A stretch of DNA of 64,000 bases from an uncultured Lachnospiraceae bacterium (GCA_934309145.1 CAKRCW010000002.1:1-64000); one strand, 5' to 3'. Positions 45,634 to 53,851 are shown, numbered from the stretch's first letter. A program made the numbers and translations. Notes: generated from the sequence alone by a model not told the origin.

Positions 45634-46494
45634 CTAGTACCTTCTTGGCGTATGCCACACATCTTTGTTTGATTTGATATCGCTTACCCTGTTATTGTTT
45701 TTGCAGTTATCACACAAGGTACCCGTACGAATCGGTGCTCCACACTTAGAGCACGAAATTCTAACCGACGAATGCTTTGGTATTTCCAAATACTCTTCCC
45801 TGAAAAAATAATCTATAATCCGTCTTGGCACACCTGTATCACGCTCTATACGTGTTGCCGATGTTGCTCCTGCACTCTCTAAATAATTGCGAATGGTCTG
45901 GAAATCATCATAGTTCTCACGACCGCAATTCTTACACTCATATGTACCCATACCTATACGAAGCAGCTCACCACCACAATACTCGCACTCAATTGGCACT
46001 CTGTTCATAGAAAGAGACCTCACCCTTCGCTTAGCAGTCTTGGTTGTCTGACTCTTAGATACATCATCCAATTTATCATCTGCCATACCTAAGTTAAGAA
46101 GCATAGTAAGCTGTGCTTTTAGCTCCTCCTCCGCCTTCTTAGGATTATCTGCATATGATATCATCTGAACATTGTTTAAATAAAATCTATAAGTTTCACT
46201 CAACGGTACGCTGTCTATCTGAAATGGAATAATTGTCTTATGATTATAAATAGCACTGTCTATCTCTTTTTCAACCCATATTGAAAGCTGCGAACGCTTC
46301 GATAACACAAGAAGAAAGACCTCACACTCCCTGATAGCCTGCGGTATCTCTCTGGCATAGCTTGAGCCGGCAGGTATCATCTCTGGAGCTTTCCAGTAAG
46401 AAACTCCTATATCATCAAGAATTCCTATAAGTTTGCCTACAAACGCTGCATCATGCGAACTATAGCTTATAAAAACTGATTTACCTTTATTCAT
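45634..46494 (-). CDS. TIR-domain protein with zinc ribbons and HTH
   Basis: The 286-residue protein starts with a TIR_2-type domain (5-130): VFISYSSHDAAFVGKL, then YWKAPEMIPAGSSYAREI and the SIWVEKEID block, where E77 fits the catalytic glutamate of NAD-consuming TIRs (W73-x-x-x-E77). A linker (140-165) leads to one zinc ribbon (C170, C173, C187, C190), a helix-turn-helix-like segment (197-240, TRIERDTGVPRRIIDYFFRE) and a second zinc ribbon (C248, C251, C261, C264). The C-terminal half resembles YvyF-like flagellar/HTH proteins. It is the first gene of the operon, with a strong GGAGGAG ribosome binding site. DNA binding, NAD cleavage or both are possible. Confidence 0.85.
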   Translation of the reverse strand: MNKGKSVFISYSSHDAAFVGKLIGILDDIGVSYWKAPEMIPAGSSYAREIPQAIRECEVFLLVLSKRSQLSIWVEKEIDSAIYNHKTIIPFQIDSVPLSETYRFYLNNVQMISYADNPKKAEEELKAQLTMLLNLGMADDKLDDVSKSQTTKTAKRRVRSLSMNRVPIECEYCGGELLRIGMGTYECKNCGRENYDDFQTIRNYLESAGATSATRIERDTGVPRRIIDYFFREEYLEIPKHSSVRISCSKCGAPIRTGTLCDNCKNNNRVSDIKSNKDVWHTPRRY

Positions 46495-46548
46495 GCCTAT
46501 CTCCTCCTGTCACAAAACACAGCAAAATAACTTAATTTCATAAATTAA

Positions 46549-46577
46549 ATTTTACCATGAAACGTGTACAATTCCAA
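46549..46577 (-). promoter_or_regulatory. Promoter of the TIR-cyclase operon
   Basis: The -35 is TTGGAA (46572-46577) and the -10 is TAAAAT (46549-46554), with a 17-bp spacer. The start would be near 46542. Confidence 0.55.
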
Positions 46578-46590
46578 GATGTTTATTAAT

Positions 46591-46659
46591 AATATTTCAG
46601 TAAAGTAATCGGTTGCCGGCAGAACACGAACCAGCAACCGATTACTTTACTGAAACATT
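46591..46659. repeat. Perfect long inverted repeat between divergent promoters
   Basis: Arms of 22 bp are identical (46595-46616 and 46634-46655), containing CAGTAAAGTAATCGG and its complement, around a 17-nt centre. With one mismatch the repeat extends to 46591 and 46659. It lies exactly between the two divergent -35 boxes, a place where a terminator would serve no gene. Confidence 0.85.
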
Positions 46660-46662
46660 AAT

Positions 46663-46690
46663 TGACATTCTTTTCATTGATAGTTATAAT
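46663..46690 (+). promoter_or_regulatory. Promoter of the thioesterase gene
   Basis: A perfect TTGACA (46663-46668) and a perfect TATAAT (46685-46690) are separated by 16 bp. This is one of the strongest promoter matches in the window. Confidence 0.75.
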
Positions 46691-46726
46691 ACCCATTATA
46701 AGTAGTTTTTAAAACGAGGTGTTGTT

Positions 46727-47434
46727 ATGTTTAATTATAAAACAAAAGTTTCATACAGCAAGGTTGATAAGGAAGGACTTTTAAGCATATCAAATGCGGT
46801 TGATGCAATGCAGGATGGCTGTATGTTTCACAATTCAGCCGTAGGTCACTCTGCCATCAATCTTCTTAAGAAAAGCCGTGCATGGATGGTAAGCTCATGG
46901 CATGTAATATTTGACAGCAGACCAAAGCTTGATGATATCATAAGTGTAGATGCATGGATATATCAGTTAAGAGGAACCTTCTCAGCATGGAATTATTCCA
47001 TCAACGACGAGAGCGGAAACCGACTTGCCTACGCAGACGCCAAATGGTTCTATGCAGATCCAGCAACCGGTAAGCCTGCCAAAATTGACGATGAAGAGAG
47101 AAATGCATATGAGCTTTTTCCACCTATAGATATGCCACAGGTATCAAGGAAGATTGAATGTCCTGACAATATGACATTCAGATATCAGCTTGAGGTTTCA
47201 CCTAATTATCTCGACACTAACCTGCACATAAATAACGGACAGTATATAAGGCTTGCAGTTAATGCACTCCCATTTGATTACAAGGTTCACGAGCTTCGTG
47301 CGGAATACAGAAAGGCTGCAAGATATGGTGACACTCTATATATCTACACAACAAGCATAGATGACAGCTACTACGTTGTATTCACAGATGCAGATAAACA
47401 ACCATATTTCTTAAGCGAATTTAAAAGCATGTAA
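46727..47434 (+). CDS. Acyl-ACP thioesterase
   Basis: It hydrolyses acyl-ACP to free fatty acid and ACP. The 235-residue protein consists of two tandem hotdog folds, as in the bacterial and plant FatA/FatB family (PF01643). The first hotdog (about 1-130) includes HSAINLLKKSRAWMVSSWHVIFD. The second (about 145-235) has the catalytic segment YLDTNLHINNGQYI, with Asp, Asn and His in the family positions. It is monocistronic, with a strong promoter and a perfect terminator. In Clostridia this enzyme may adjust membrane lipids or release fatty acids. Confidence 0.88.
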   Translation: MFNYKTKVSYSKVDKEGLLSISNAVDAMQDGCMFHNSAVGHSAINLLKKSRAWMVSSWHVIFDSRPKLDDIISVDAWIYQLRGTFSAWNYSINDESGNRLAYADAKWFYADPATGKPAKIDDEERNAYELFPPIDMPQVSRKIECPDNMTFRYQLEVSPNYLDTNLHINNGQYIRLAVNALPFDYKVHELRAEYRKAARYGDTLYIYTTSIDDSYYVVFTDADKQPYFLSEFKSM

Positions 47435-47460
47435 TTTTTAGATGTGTTTTTACAAAACAA

Positions 47461-47496
47461 AAATGTCACACAGAAATCACTTTCTGTGTGACATTT
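47461..47496. terminator. Bidirectional terminator
   Basis: A perfect 16-bp stem (47461-47476 and 47481-47496, with core TGTCACACAG) has a TCAC loop and A/T flanks. It serves both the thioesterase gene and the convergent permease gene. Confidence 0.85.
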
Positions 47497-47518
47497 TGTT
47501 TACAGCTATAAATATATA

Positions 47519-48877
47519 TTAGCAATAACGCATAAATATAAATAACATCGAAATTGCAACTACAATTATTGTTGCCGGAGCTGCTGTCTTACAGTATCTT
47601 CCCCAACCTATCTTATATCCATTCTTAGAGGCAACTGATACACCTACAACATTCGCAGATGCTCCGATTGGTGTTGCACTTCCTCCTATATCCGTACCCA
47701 TGGAAAGTGTCCATGCAAGTGTTTCAAGAGGTACTCCCTGCGTCTCTGCAAGGCTCTTAATAATAGGAAGCATAGTTGCTGCAAAAGGTATATTATCAAC
47801 AAATGCACTAGCAAATGCTGAAATCCAAATAATAATTGCCACCATAACAAGAATATTTCCACCGCTTACCTTACCAATAAATGAAGCAATAATCTCAAGT
47901 ATTCCTGTCTGTTCAAGGCCTCCAACTACTATAAATAATCCGACAAAGAATAACAATGTCTTATAATCAACCCTCTTGAGAAGATCAAGATAATCCTTAC
48001 CAGATGTAATAAGCGTGATAATTGCTATTACTGTTCCAATAAATGCTACAGTAAGACCTGTAGATGCATGCGTTACAAGTAAAACTACTGCACATGCAAA
48101 TATAATACTGCTTATAACAAACTTCTTCTTATCTGTAATTGCAGTCTTAGGATCTGGTATAGTAGATGCATCTATAGGCTGTTTCTCCTCTGCATTAAGC
48201 TCCTTGTGATAAACTGCATAAAAGTAAATAATTACAACAATTAGAGCTATTCCTGCAATTGCACCAGTATTAGTGAGGAAATCAGAGAAAGAATATCCCA
48301 GACCTGTACCAATAATAATATTAGGCGGATCTCCACACATTGTAGCTGAACCACCAAGGTTAGCACAGAATATCTCCGACAAAATCATCGGTACCGGATC
48401 TATATGCAATAATTTTGCAAGCTCAACTGTTACCGCTGCAAGGAAAAGTATAACAGTTATACTATCAATAAACATTGAAAGTACTGCTGCCATAACCATA
48501 AATGCTATAAACAGTGGTATAGGCTTGTAATGTACCAGTTTGGCAAGTCTCAGACATAACCACCGGAAAAATCCAGCCTTAGCCATCCCCTCAACCATAA
48601 TCATCATACCTGCAAGGAAAATAATTGTGGCCCAATTAATACCAGAAGATTCCTCTGAGCTCTCACCTGATGTAATCCAAAAACCAGGGGTAAAAATATT
48701 TCTTACATTAAGTGTCTCCCATATAGCAGATGAACTTCTCATTGCCACACCGAAAACAAGAATCAACGTAAGTGCTCCTGCTACCAATGTTATATACTGC
48801 TTCTCGATTTTATCCATAACCATCAGTACAAACATGATAACAAAAATCGCAACTGCTAAAATCTGAGCAATCGTCAT
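47519..48877 (-). CDS. ArsB/NhaD-type (SLC13-like) permease
   Basis: A 452-residue membrane protein with about 11-12 helices. The ion-transporter superfamily motifs are visible: NWATIIFLAGMMIMVEGM, NLGGSATMCGDPPNIIIGTGLGYSF and, in the second repeat, FVDNIPFAATMLP and GTDIGGSATPIGASANVVG. The pair of helix-breaking GGSAT segments and the two inverted repeats match ArsB/NhaD permeases, which transport sodium, arsenite or dicarboxylates. No arsenic resistance genes are nearby, so a sodium/proton or anion role is as likely. A CTCC (GGAG) site precedes the ATG. The 119-bp gap on its 5' side holds a perfect 22-bp AT-rich palindrome at 48974-48995. Confidence 0.85.
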   Translation of the reverse strand: MTIAQILAVAIFVIMFVLMVMDKIEKQYITLVAGALTLILVFGVAMRSSSAIWETLNVRNIFTPGFWITSGESSEESSGINWATIIFLAGMMIMVEGMAKAGFFRWLCLRLAKLVHYKPIPLFIAFMVMAAVLSMFIDSITVILFLAAVTVELAKLLHIDPVPMILSEIFCANLGGSATMCGDPPNIIIGTGLGYSFSDFLTNTGAIAGIALIVVIIYFYAVYHKELNAEEKQPIDASTIPDPKTAITDKKKFVISSIIFACAVVLLVTHASTGLTVAFIGTVIAIITLITSGKDYLDLLKRVDYKTLLFFVGLFIVVGGLEQTGILEIIASFIGKVSGGNILVMVAIIIWISAFASAFVDNIPFAATMLPIIKSLAETQGVPLETLAWTLSMGTDIGGSATPIGASANVVGVSVASKNGYKIGWGRYCKTAAPATIIVVAISMLFIFMRYC

Positions 48878-48973
48878 TTCTTTTGTCCTCCTTATCTCTA
48901 TATATGTAAATTAAAGAAATACTCAACGTGAATAATAATATCACTATCCACCAAATAAATAAAGACAAAGATT

Positions 48974-48995
48974 ACAAAATTTAATTAAATTTTGT
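48974..48995. repeat. AT-rich 22-bp palindrome
   Basis: ACAAAATTTAA and its complement form a perfect palindrome with no loop, directly after the small membrane peptide gene and about 97 bp upstream of the permease start. It could be an operator or a weak terminator. Confidence 0.5.
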
Positions 48996-48996
48996 A

Positions 48997-49161
48997 TTAA
49001 AAAAAGCCACCAAACAAACTAAATATATTTATCCCAAAAGTGCTCATTAAATAACACGAATAAACAACTGCTGCCACTACTCCCATGGAAGACACGAAAT
49101 CATACGTTCTACGATATACCTCTACATCAAATTCGCTTTTCCTCTTTACATGTTTACTCAT
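48997..49161 (-). CDS. Small single-pass membrane peptide
   Basis: A predicted 54-residue peptide with a basic N-terminus (MSKHVKRKSEF) and one hydrophobic segment (about 27-53) rich in Val, Phe and Gly and ending in GGFF. The ATG at 49161 follows GGGGGGAT 6 nt upstream. In-frame upstream codons (from 49194) would bury that site. No family is recognised. It diverges from an XRE-type regulator across a 129-bp AT-rich region, an arrangement seen in small regulated membrane-peptide or toxin pairs. Support is the ribosome binding site, charge pattern and gap; it could be spurious. Confidence 0.5.
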   Translation of the reverse strand: MSKHVKRKSEFDVEVYRRTYDFVSSMGVVAAVVYSCYLMSTFGINIFSLFGGFF

Positions 49162-49290
49162 TATATCCCCCCATTCCAAAACTACTGCGACCATTTTAAC
49201 TGATTATACGATTATTTGCACTATTTTACAATACATATTTTATCTATAATTGATATATATTAATTATATTACATTTGTGGTGAAAAGTTA

Positions 49291-49596
49291 ATGAATATTT
49301 TAGAAAAAATTACTAAACTGCGAGAAGAAAGACATTGGTCAGAATATCAGCTTGCTGAACATGCCGGCATTACCCAGTCAACTATTTCTTCATGGTATAG
49401 AAAGAATATGTTGCCAACAATACCTACACTCACAAGAATATGTGATGCATTTGATATTACCATATCACAATTCTTCTTTGACGAAAACAGCACCGTTCTT
49501 GATGTAACACCTGAACAGGCTGAAATATTAACCCTCGTCAATAAACTCGCACCTGAACAAAGAGAAAAATTAATAGAGTTTCTAAAAACATTATAA
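49291..49596 (+). CDS. XRE-family transcriptional regulator
   Basis: A 101-residue protein. The N-terminal helix-turn-helix (about 6-62) reads LREERHWSEYQLAEHAGITQSTISSWYRKN, with recognition helix SQSTISSWYR-like, and DAFDITISQFF closes the domain. The C-terminal tail PEQAEILTLVNKLAPEQREKLIEFLKTL is common in Clostridial XRE regulators. Targets are unknown; the divergent membrane peptide is the obvious candidate. The ribosome binding site is weak (GGTG). Confidence 0.85.
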   Translation: MNILEKITKLREERHWSEYQLAEHAGITQSTISSWYRKNMLPTIPTLTRICDAFDITISQFFFDENSTVLDVTPEQAEILTLVNKLAPEQREKLIEFLKTL

Positions 49597-49630
49597 CAAT
49601 AATATGTTCTTAGAAACTCTAATTTTATTA
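49574..49630. terminator. Terminator between XRE and the coiled-coil gene
   Basis: Perfect 12-bp arms TAGAGTTTCTAA (49574-49585) and TTAGAAACTCTA (49610-49621), extended by ACAT / ATGT, are followed by ATTTTATT. The left arm overlaps the end of the XRE coding sequence. Confidence 0.7.
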
Positions 49631-50374
49631 AACAATATCTGATTTATCAAGTTCATCATGCTCATAATTCTCGCCAGTAATATTTTTTTCTTTTTTATCT
49701 GGTTCCCTGTCTGAATCAAATTTGAGCTCCATCTGATAACTTCCGTATGTCTCCATCTCTCTTGCCTTTTCGCGCTCATGATATAACTCACTTGAAAGAA
49801 GCTGACTTAATTCTAAGATTTGTCCGTATCGTTCCTCTTTACTCATCTCCTTAAGATTCTCCATAAGTTCAGCCTTGTTTTCCTGTATAAGTCTTGCCTT
49901 TTCCTCCAGGCTCTCTATCATTTTACCATACTGATTATGTATTAAATCATATGCCTGTGCTATTACATCATTTACTTCAGTGAGCATTTCATCAGTGTAT
50001 ATAACAGAAGCCGCATATATATCGTGTGCAGTGTGAAGAGCTTTCTTATCATCTGAGTCTAAAGCATCTATTCTCATCTGCAAACCATGCGATGATATAT
50101 GCTTATTAACTCTTATCCTGCTCGCAGACTGCTCAGCCTCAAAGATAATATCCTCAGCCTCTTTCTTTGCCTCGTTTATAATCTTGCCTTTTCTGTCATT
50201 GACATCACGATACATCCTTAGTTCACCATTTACTATATTTTCAAGCTCCCTAAGCAGTAATACCGCCTCATCCCTATTAATCATGACCTTACCTGTGGAC
50301 AACGGAACATTCTGTCCATTCTCAATCATATCCACAAGCTTATCTATAATCTGTTCTGTTCTTCCATTCTCCAT
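49628..50374 (-). CDS. Coiled-coil protein of unknown function
   Basis: A 248-residue, highly charged, soluble protein. Long heptad-like helices run from about 35 to 215, with a segment EAKKEAEDIIFEAEQSASRIR resembling DivIVA, V-ATPase subunit H or F0F1 b-subunit stalks. The C-terminal 35 residues are polar and disordered. Such proteins in Lachnospiraceae are often labelled ATPase-like, but no nucleotide-binding motif is present. It converges with the XRE gene and is followed upstream by a nitroreductase gene with a 17-nt gap, so it may be co-transcribed with that gene. Confidence 0.65.
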   Translation of the reverse strand: MENGRTEQIIDKLVDMIENGQNVPLSTGKVMINRDEAVLLLRELENIVNGELRMYRDVNDRKGKIINEAKKEAEDIIFEAEQSASRIRVNKHISSHGLQMRIDALDSDDKKALHTAHDIYAASVIYTDEMLTEVNDVIAQAYDLIHNQYGKMIESLEEKARLIQENKAELMENLKEMSKEERYGQILELSQLLSSELYHEREKAREMETYGSYQMELKFDSDREPDKKEKNITGENYEHDELDKSDIV

Positions 50375-50391
50375 AGCAGTAAACCTCTATA

Positions 50392-50934
50392 TTACATATA
50401 GCTTATTAATTCATCAGTTTCCTTACGAGGTGTTGCCTCTGGAGTAAACTTAGGGAATCCGATAGGAATAAGAGCAGCTACAGTTCTTCCCTCAGGAAGT
50501 CCGACTACTTCTGCAACCTTAGCATCGTCAAAAACGCCTAATATGCAGCTTCCTACTCCCTTATCATGTGCAGCAAGGCAAAATGTCTGTGCGGCAATTC
50601 CTGCATCAAACATCTCCCAGCCTGTACCCTTGCTTGTTGAAAATGAGCCATCTCTCTCATATCCGCATCTGCCATTTACCTGAACAAGTAATACAAGATT
50701 TTTGCACTTAGCAAGTGTCTTAGCGTTGTGCTCAAAGCCTAGCAGACACTCGTCTGTGATTTTAGCTATGATATCCTCATTTTGAACCAATATGTATCTC
50801 AAGGTCTGGGTATTCTTCCATGTAGGAGCCATCTTTGCAACATCTACTATTTCCTCAAATAATTCATGAGAAATGAGCTCCTCCGTATATCTTCTTACGC
50901 TTCTTCTTGTTTTTAAACATTCTATTGCTTCCAT
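50392..50934 (-). CDS. Nitroreductase-family FMN oxidoreductase
   Basis: A 180-residue flavoprotein with the family N-terminus ECLKTRRSVRRY (FMN phosphate contact), the helix MAPTWKNTQTLRYILV and the C-terminal GSCILGVFDDAKVAEVVGLP and AALIPIGFP (FMN binding). The length fits single-domain nitroreductases, which form dimers. Physiological substrates are unknown. The ATG at 50934 is preferred to one at 50943, which touches the AAAGG ribosome binding site directly. Confidence 0.85.
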   Translation of the reverse strand: MEAIECLKTRRSVRRYTEELISHELFEEIVDVAKMAPTWKNTQTLRYILVQNEDIIAKITDECLLGFEHNAKTLAKCKNLVLLVQVNGRCGYERDGSFSTSKGTGWEMFDAGIAAQTFCLAAHDKGVGSCILGVFDDAKVAEVVGLPEGRTVAALIPIGFPKFTPEATPRKETDELISYM

Positions 50935-50995
50935 ATTTTTCATCCTTTCCGCATATTATATATGCTGTTATTTTTGTTTTATAGTATTCTTTCTC

Positions 50996-51024
50996 TTGAA
51001 AGAAATAATAAGTTATGTTAATCT
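50996..51024 (+). promoter_or_regulatory. Promoter of rnpB
   Basis: The -35 is TTGAAA (50996-51001) and the -10 is TAATCT (51019-51024), with a 17-bp spacer. This places the start at about 51031, the 5' end of the predicted RNA. Confidence 0.6.
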
Positions 51025-51031
51025 AAAATTT

Positions 51032-51375
51032 GTGTAAGCCAGACAAGTGATTGCGGCTGTCAATATGACAGGTGAGGAAAGTCCGGGCTCCATAGGGCAG
51101 GATGCCGGATAACGTCCGGTGGAGGCAACTCCCAGGCTAGTGCAACAGAAATAAACCGCCATCTCGTATGGTAAGGGTGGAAAGGCGAGGTAAGAGCTCA
51201 CCGCTATTCTGGTAACAGGATAGGCTCTGTAAACCCCATCCGGAGCAAGACCAAACAGTAAAGACCATACAGTTGCCCGCTGTGTCTTTCGGTAGGTCGC
51301 TTGAACCTTATGGTAACATAAGGTCTAGATAGATAATCACTCCAGACATAACCCGGCTTATCGTCTGACTTACAC
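51032..51375 (+). ncRNA. rnpB: RNase P RNA, bacterial type A
   Basis: The catalytic RNA of RNase P, which cuts tRNA 5' leaders. Conserved blocks are GAGGAAAGTCCGGGCTC near 51073, AACTCCCAGGCTAG, GTAAGGGTGGAAAGGCG and GTAAGAGCTCACCGC near 51191, and the 3' ATAACCCGGCTTATCG. The P1 helix pairs GTGTAAGCCAGAC at the 5' end with GTCTGACTTACAC at the 3' end. The ribozyme is type A, usual in Clostridia, not the Bacillus type B. The RNA ends about 5 nt from the stop codon of the convergent nucleoside kinase, and no separate terminator hairpin was seen. Confidence 0.95.
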
Positions 51376-51379
51376 ATTT

Positions 51380-53041
51380 TTATACATCGAAGCATCCGCC
51401 TCCGACAAATTCTCTAAGTATCGAATTCTGAGGAACATTTGTAACCTCTAATCCAAGGAAGTAATCCAAGAACTTAAGCAGACGCTTAGCCTCATAATAC
51501 TCCTCACAATCATGTGGTACCGCAAACAAAAGTGGTTCAGCATATTGTTTTATTACACTCAGCTCATAGATAAGTGCTGAATTAAACATAACATCAGCCT
51601 CCTCCTGAAATGGAAAAATATATTTTTCCTCTCCTCGTCTTACAGACTGCCACATTGCAATTGTTCCTCTGGCATCATTGCCCCTTGTTCTGGCGTCTCT
51701 TACGATACGTCTTATAAGTCGGGCATCTGTCGTAGGTATGCGATTATGCATATCTATATTAAGCTGTGTAAGTGCACTTATATATATCTTGAACTTACTG
51801 TCATCAGGAAGCCCCTTCGACATCTCAGGATTGAGGGCATGTATTCCCTCTGCAACAAGAACGTCGCCAGCATTAAGCTTAAGCTTATCTCCCTTGTACT
51901 CCTTCTTTCCAATGGTGAAATTAAATCTTGGAACCTCTATCTCCTTACCAGCAAGAAGAGCAGCCATATCAGAGCGGAACAAATCAAGATCCATTGCCTC
52001 AAGGCACTCAAAATCATAGTTTCCATTCTCGTCCTTAGGTGTAAATTCTCTATCCTTGAAATAATTATCAAGTGCAAGAGGATAAGGTCTTAATCCATGT
52101 GCTCTAAGCTGTATACTAAGTCTATGTGAGAATGTTGTCTTTCCTGATGAGCTAGGTCCGGCTATCAGCACAATCTTCTTCTCACCCTCCTGTATCATAT
52201 CGGCAATATGAGCTATCTGTTTTTCCTGCAACGCTTCCTGAACAAGCATAAGCTCACCTATATCACCGCGAGTTATACTCTCATTTAAATCTCCAACATT
52301 GGCAACATCTAGCATATGTCCCCATTCGTCAGAAGTCTTAAGAACTGTAAAAAGCTTCTCCGTAGGTACAAAAGGAGGTAAGACATCAGGATTTTCCTTA
52401 AGTGGTGCCATAAGTATAAATCCTTCATCATACCTAATAAGATCAAACACATTTACATAGCCCATAGATGGTGCCATATATCCGTAGAAATAATCTTCAT
52501 ATCCTCCAAGATTATATAAATTAACCTTGGAAACTCTTCTGAATTTAAATAGTTTTTCCTTACCTGAAAGGCCTTCATCTGCAAATCTCTTTATAGCCTC
52601 ATCAGTACCTACTGATGTTTTGATTATTATTTCATCTGCATCAACTATAGCATGCATTCTATGCTTAACCTTGTCTATAAGCTCATCTGTAACCTTATAT
52701 TCATCTGATACGAGCTTACAGTAATATCCATTTCCCATAGAATACATTACGCTTACACTATGATTTTTCTTGCTTCCAAGTATATCCGCAAACGCTTTTA
52801 CCATGAGCAGCGTAAGACTTCTTTTATAAGTATCCATACCCATAACAGTATTCTTACCTACCAGTTCAAGCTCACAGTCTTCCTCAAGCACAGTTCCTAT
52901 CTCACAGAGCTTATGGTTTTTCTTGGCAAGCATATAATCAAATTTTTTGCCTGGTGCAATCATATCAATAAACTCTCCCACTGTGGAGAATTTATCAACA
53001 CTATAATTTTCATGTCCCATTGTTATTTGTATCTGTTCCAT
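51380..53041 (-). CDS. Nucleoside kinase with TGS/SAD-type N-terminus
   Basis: A 553-residue protein whose C-terminal half is a uridine-kinase/PRK domain. The P-loop GPSSSGKT is at 295-302, followed by LALDNYFKDREFTP, LVAEGIHALNP and the RIVRDARTRG arginine block. The N-terminal 60 residues look like a TGS domain and the next 160 like the second additional domain of threonyl-tRNA synthetases. This fusion is found widely in Clostridia and related Firmicutes; the role of the tRNA-synthetase-like part is unknown. The substrate is assumed to be uridine/cytidine but is unproven. It is convergent with rnpB. Confidence 0.85.
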   Translation of the reverse strand: MEQIQITMGHENYSVDKFSTVGEFIDMIAPGKKFDYMLAKKNHKLCEIGTVLEEDCELELVGKNTVMGMDTYKRSLTLLMVKAFADILGSKKNHSVSVMYSMGNGYYCKLVSDEYKVTDELIDKVKHRMHAIVDADEIIIKTSVGTDEAIKRFADEGLSGKEKLFKFRRVSKVNLYNLGGYEDYFYGYMAPSMGYVNVFDLIRYDEGFILMAPLKENPDVLPPFVPTEKLFTVLKTSDEWGHMLDVANVGDLNESITRGDIGELMLVQEALQEKQIAHIADMIQEGEKKIVLIAGPSSSGKTTFSHRLSIQLRAHGLRPYPLALDNYFKDREFTPKDENGNYDFECLEAMDLDLFRSDMAALLAGKEIEVPRFNFTIGKKEYKGDKLKLNAGDVLVAEGIHALNPEMSKGLPDDSKFKIYISALTQLNIDMHNRIPTTDARLIRRIVRDARTRGNDARGTIAMWQSVRRGEEKYIFPFQEEADVMFNSALIYELSVIKQYAEPLLFAVPHDCEEYYEAKRLLKFLDYFLGLEVTNVPQNSILREFVGGGCFDV

Positions 53042-53077
53042 AACTAGGCACCCCCATTATAAACTTATCTAAGCTGA

Positions 53078-53851
53078 CTATATAACTACAAAAGGCTCTC
53101 CCACATCAATTTCTTCTATATCTATATCTTTACTGTAATTATAAAGGTAATCACTTATATATTTGATAAATATCTTTTCTATGCCATAATGTGAGGCATC
53201 AATAATAGTAAGCCCCATATCTACAGCGTCTATTCCCTCATGATGACCTATATCACCCGTGACAAGGCAGTCTGCACCCTTACAATACGCCTCATCTATA
53301 ACACTCTTTCCCGAACCCGGACATATAGCCACCCTTCTTATTTCCTTATCTGCATCTCCAAATATCATAACATTATCAACTGAAAATACATCCTTTACAT
53401 TGACAGCAAGCTCCTTAAGAGATATCGACAAGGGAAGGGTTCCTATCTCGCCAATTCCTTCTCCATCCTTCGTCTCCTCAAGAACCTCCGTATCCTTTAA
53501 GCAAAGCATTTTTGCAGCAAGCTTTCCCATTCCGCCTATAGTGTCGAAGTTTGTATGCATGGCATAGCACGATATCCCTGCCTCAATCAACGAAATAAGC
53601 TTACGTCCAAGAGCTGTATCAGAATTTATTCTGTTTAACTTTGAGAATATCATAGGATGATGTGTAATAATCATATCTGCATCATGTTCTATAGCTATAT
53701 CACAAACCTCTTCAGTAGCATCTACAGCAATGATTACTTTCTTTACTTCCTTATCTCTTCTTCCCACAAGCAGCCCTACATTGTCCCACTCCATAGCATA
53801 ATCAGGAGGTGCCAGACGTTCTAGTTCGTCAATAATATCCTGGCATAACAT
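53078..53851 (-). CDS. Nif3-like dinuclear metal-centre protein
   Basis: A 257-residue member of the Nif3/YqfO/YbgI family, possibly GTP cyclohydrolase I type 2-like. Conserved features are AMEWDNVGLLVG, the metal ligands in DMIITHHPMIF, the later CYAMHTNFD and the C-terminal VTGDIGHHEGIDAVD, which hold the two-metal site. The family's true reaction is unclear. The ATG at 53851 is preferred to 53887, because AAAGGA lies about 11 nt upstream and the longer form overlaps the trmK 3' end. It lies 17 nt after trmK, a gene pair conserved in Firmicutes. Confidence 0.88.
   Translation of the reverse strand: MLCQDIIDELERLAPPDYAMEWDNVGLLVGRRDKEVKKVIIAVDATEEVCDIAIEHDADMIITHHPMIFSKLNRINSDTALGRKLISLIEAGISCYAMHTNFDTIGGMGKLAAKMLCLKDTEVLEETKDGEGIGEIGTLPLSISLKELAVNVKDVFSVDNVMIFGDADKEIRRVAICPGSGKSVIDEAYCKGADCLVTGDIGHHEGIDAVDMGLTIIDASHYGIEKIFIKYISDYLYNYSKDIDIEEIDVGEPFVVI

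Noticed and set aside
43058..46494. Calling the TIR-cyclase operon Pycsar or Thoeris
   Set aside because: Pycsar effectors carry a cyclic-nucleotide-binding domain, and Thoeris needs a ThsA-type NADase partner. Neither is visible here, so only a looser analogy is justified.
45634..46494. The TIR gene as part of a mobile island
   Set aside because: Base composition resembles the flanks, and there are no integrase, tRNA or direct-repeat boundaries.
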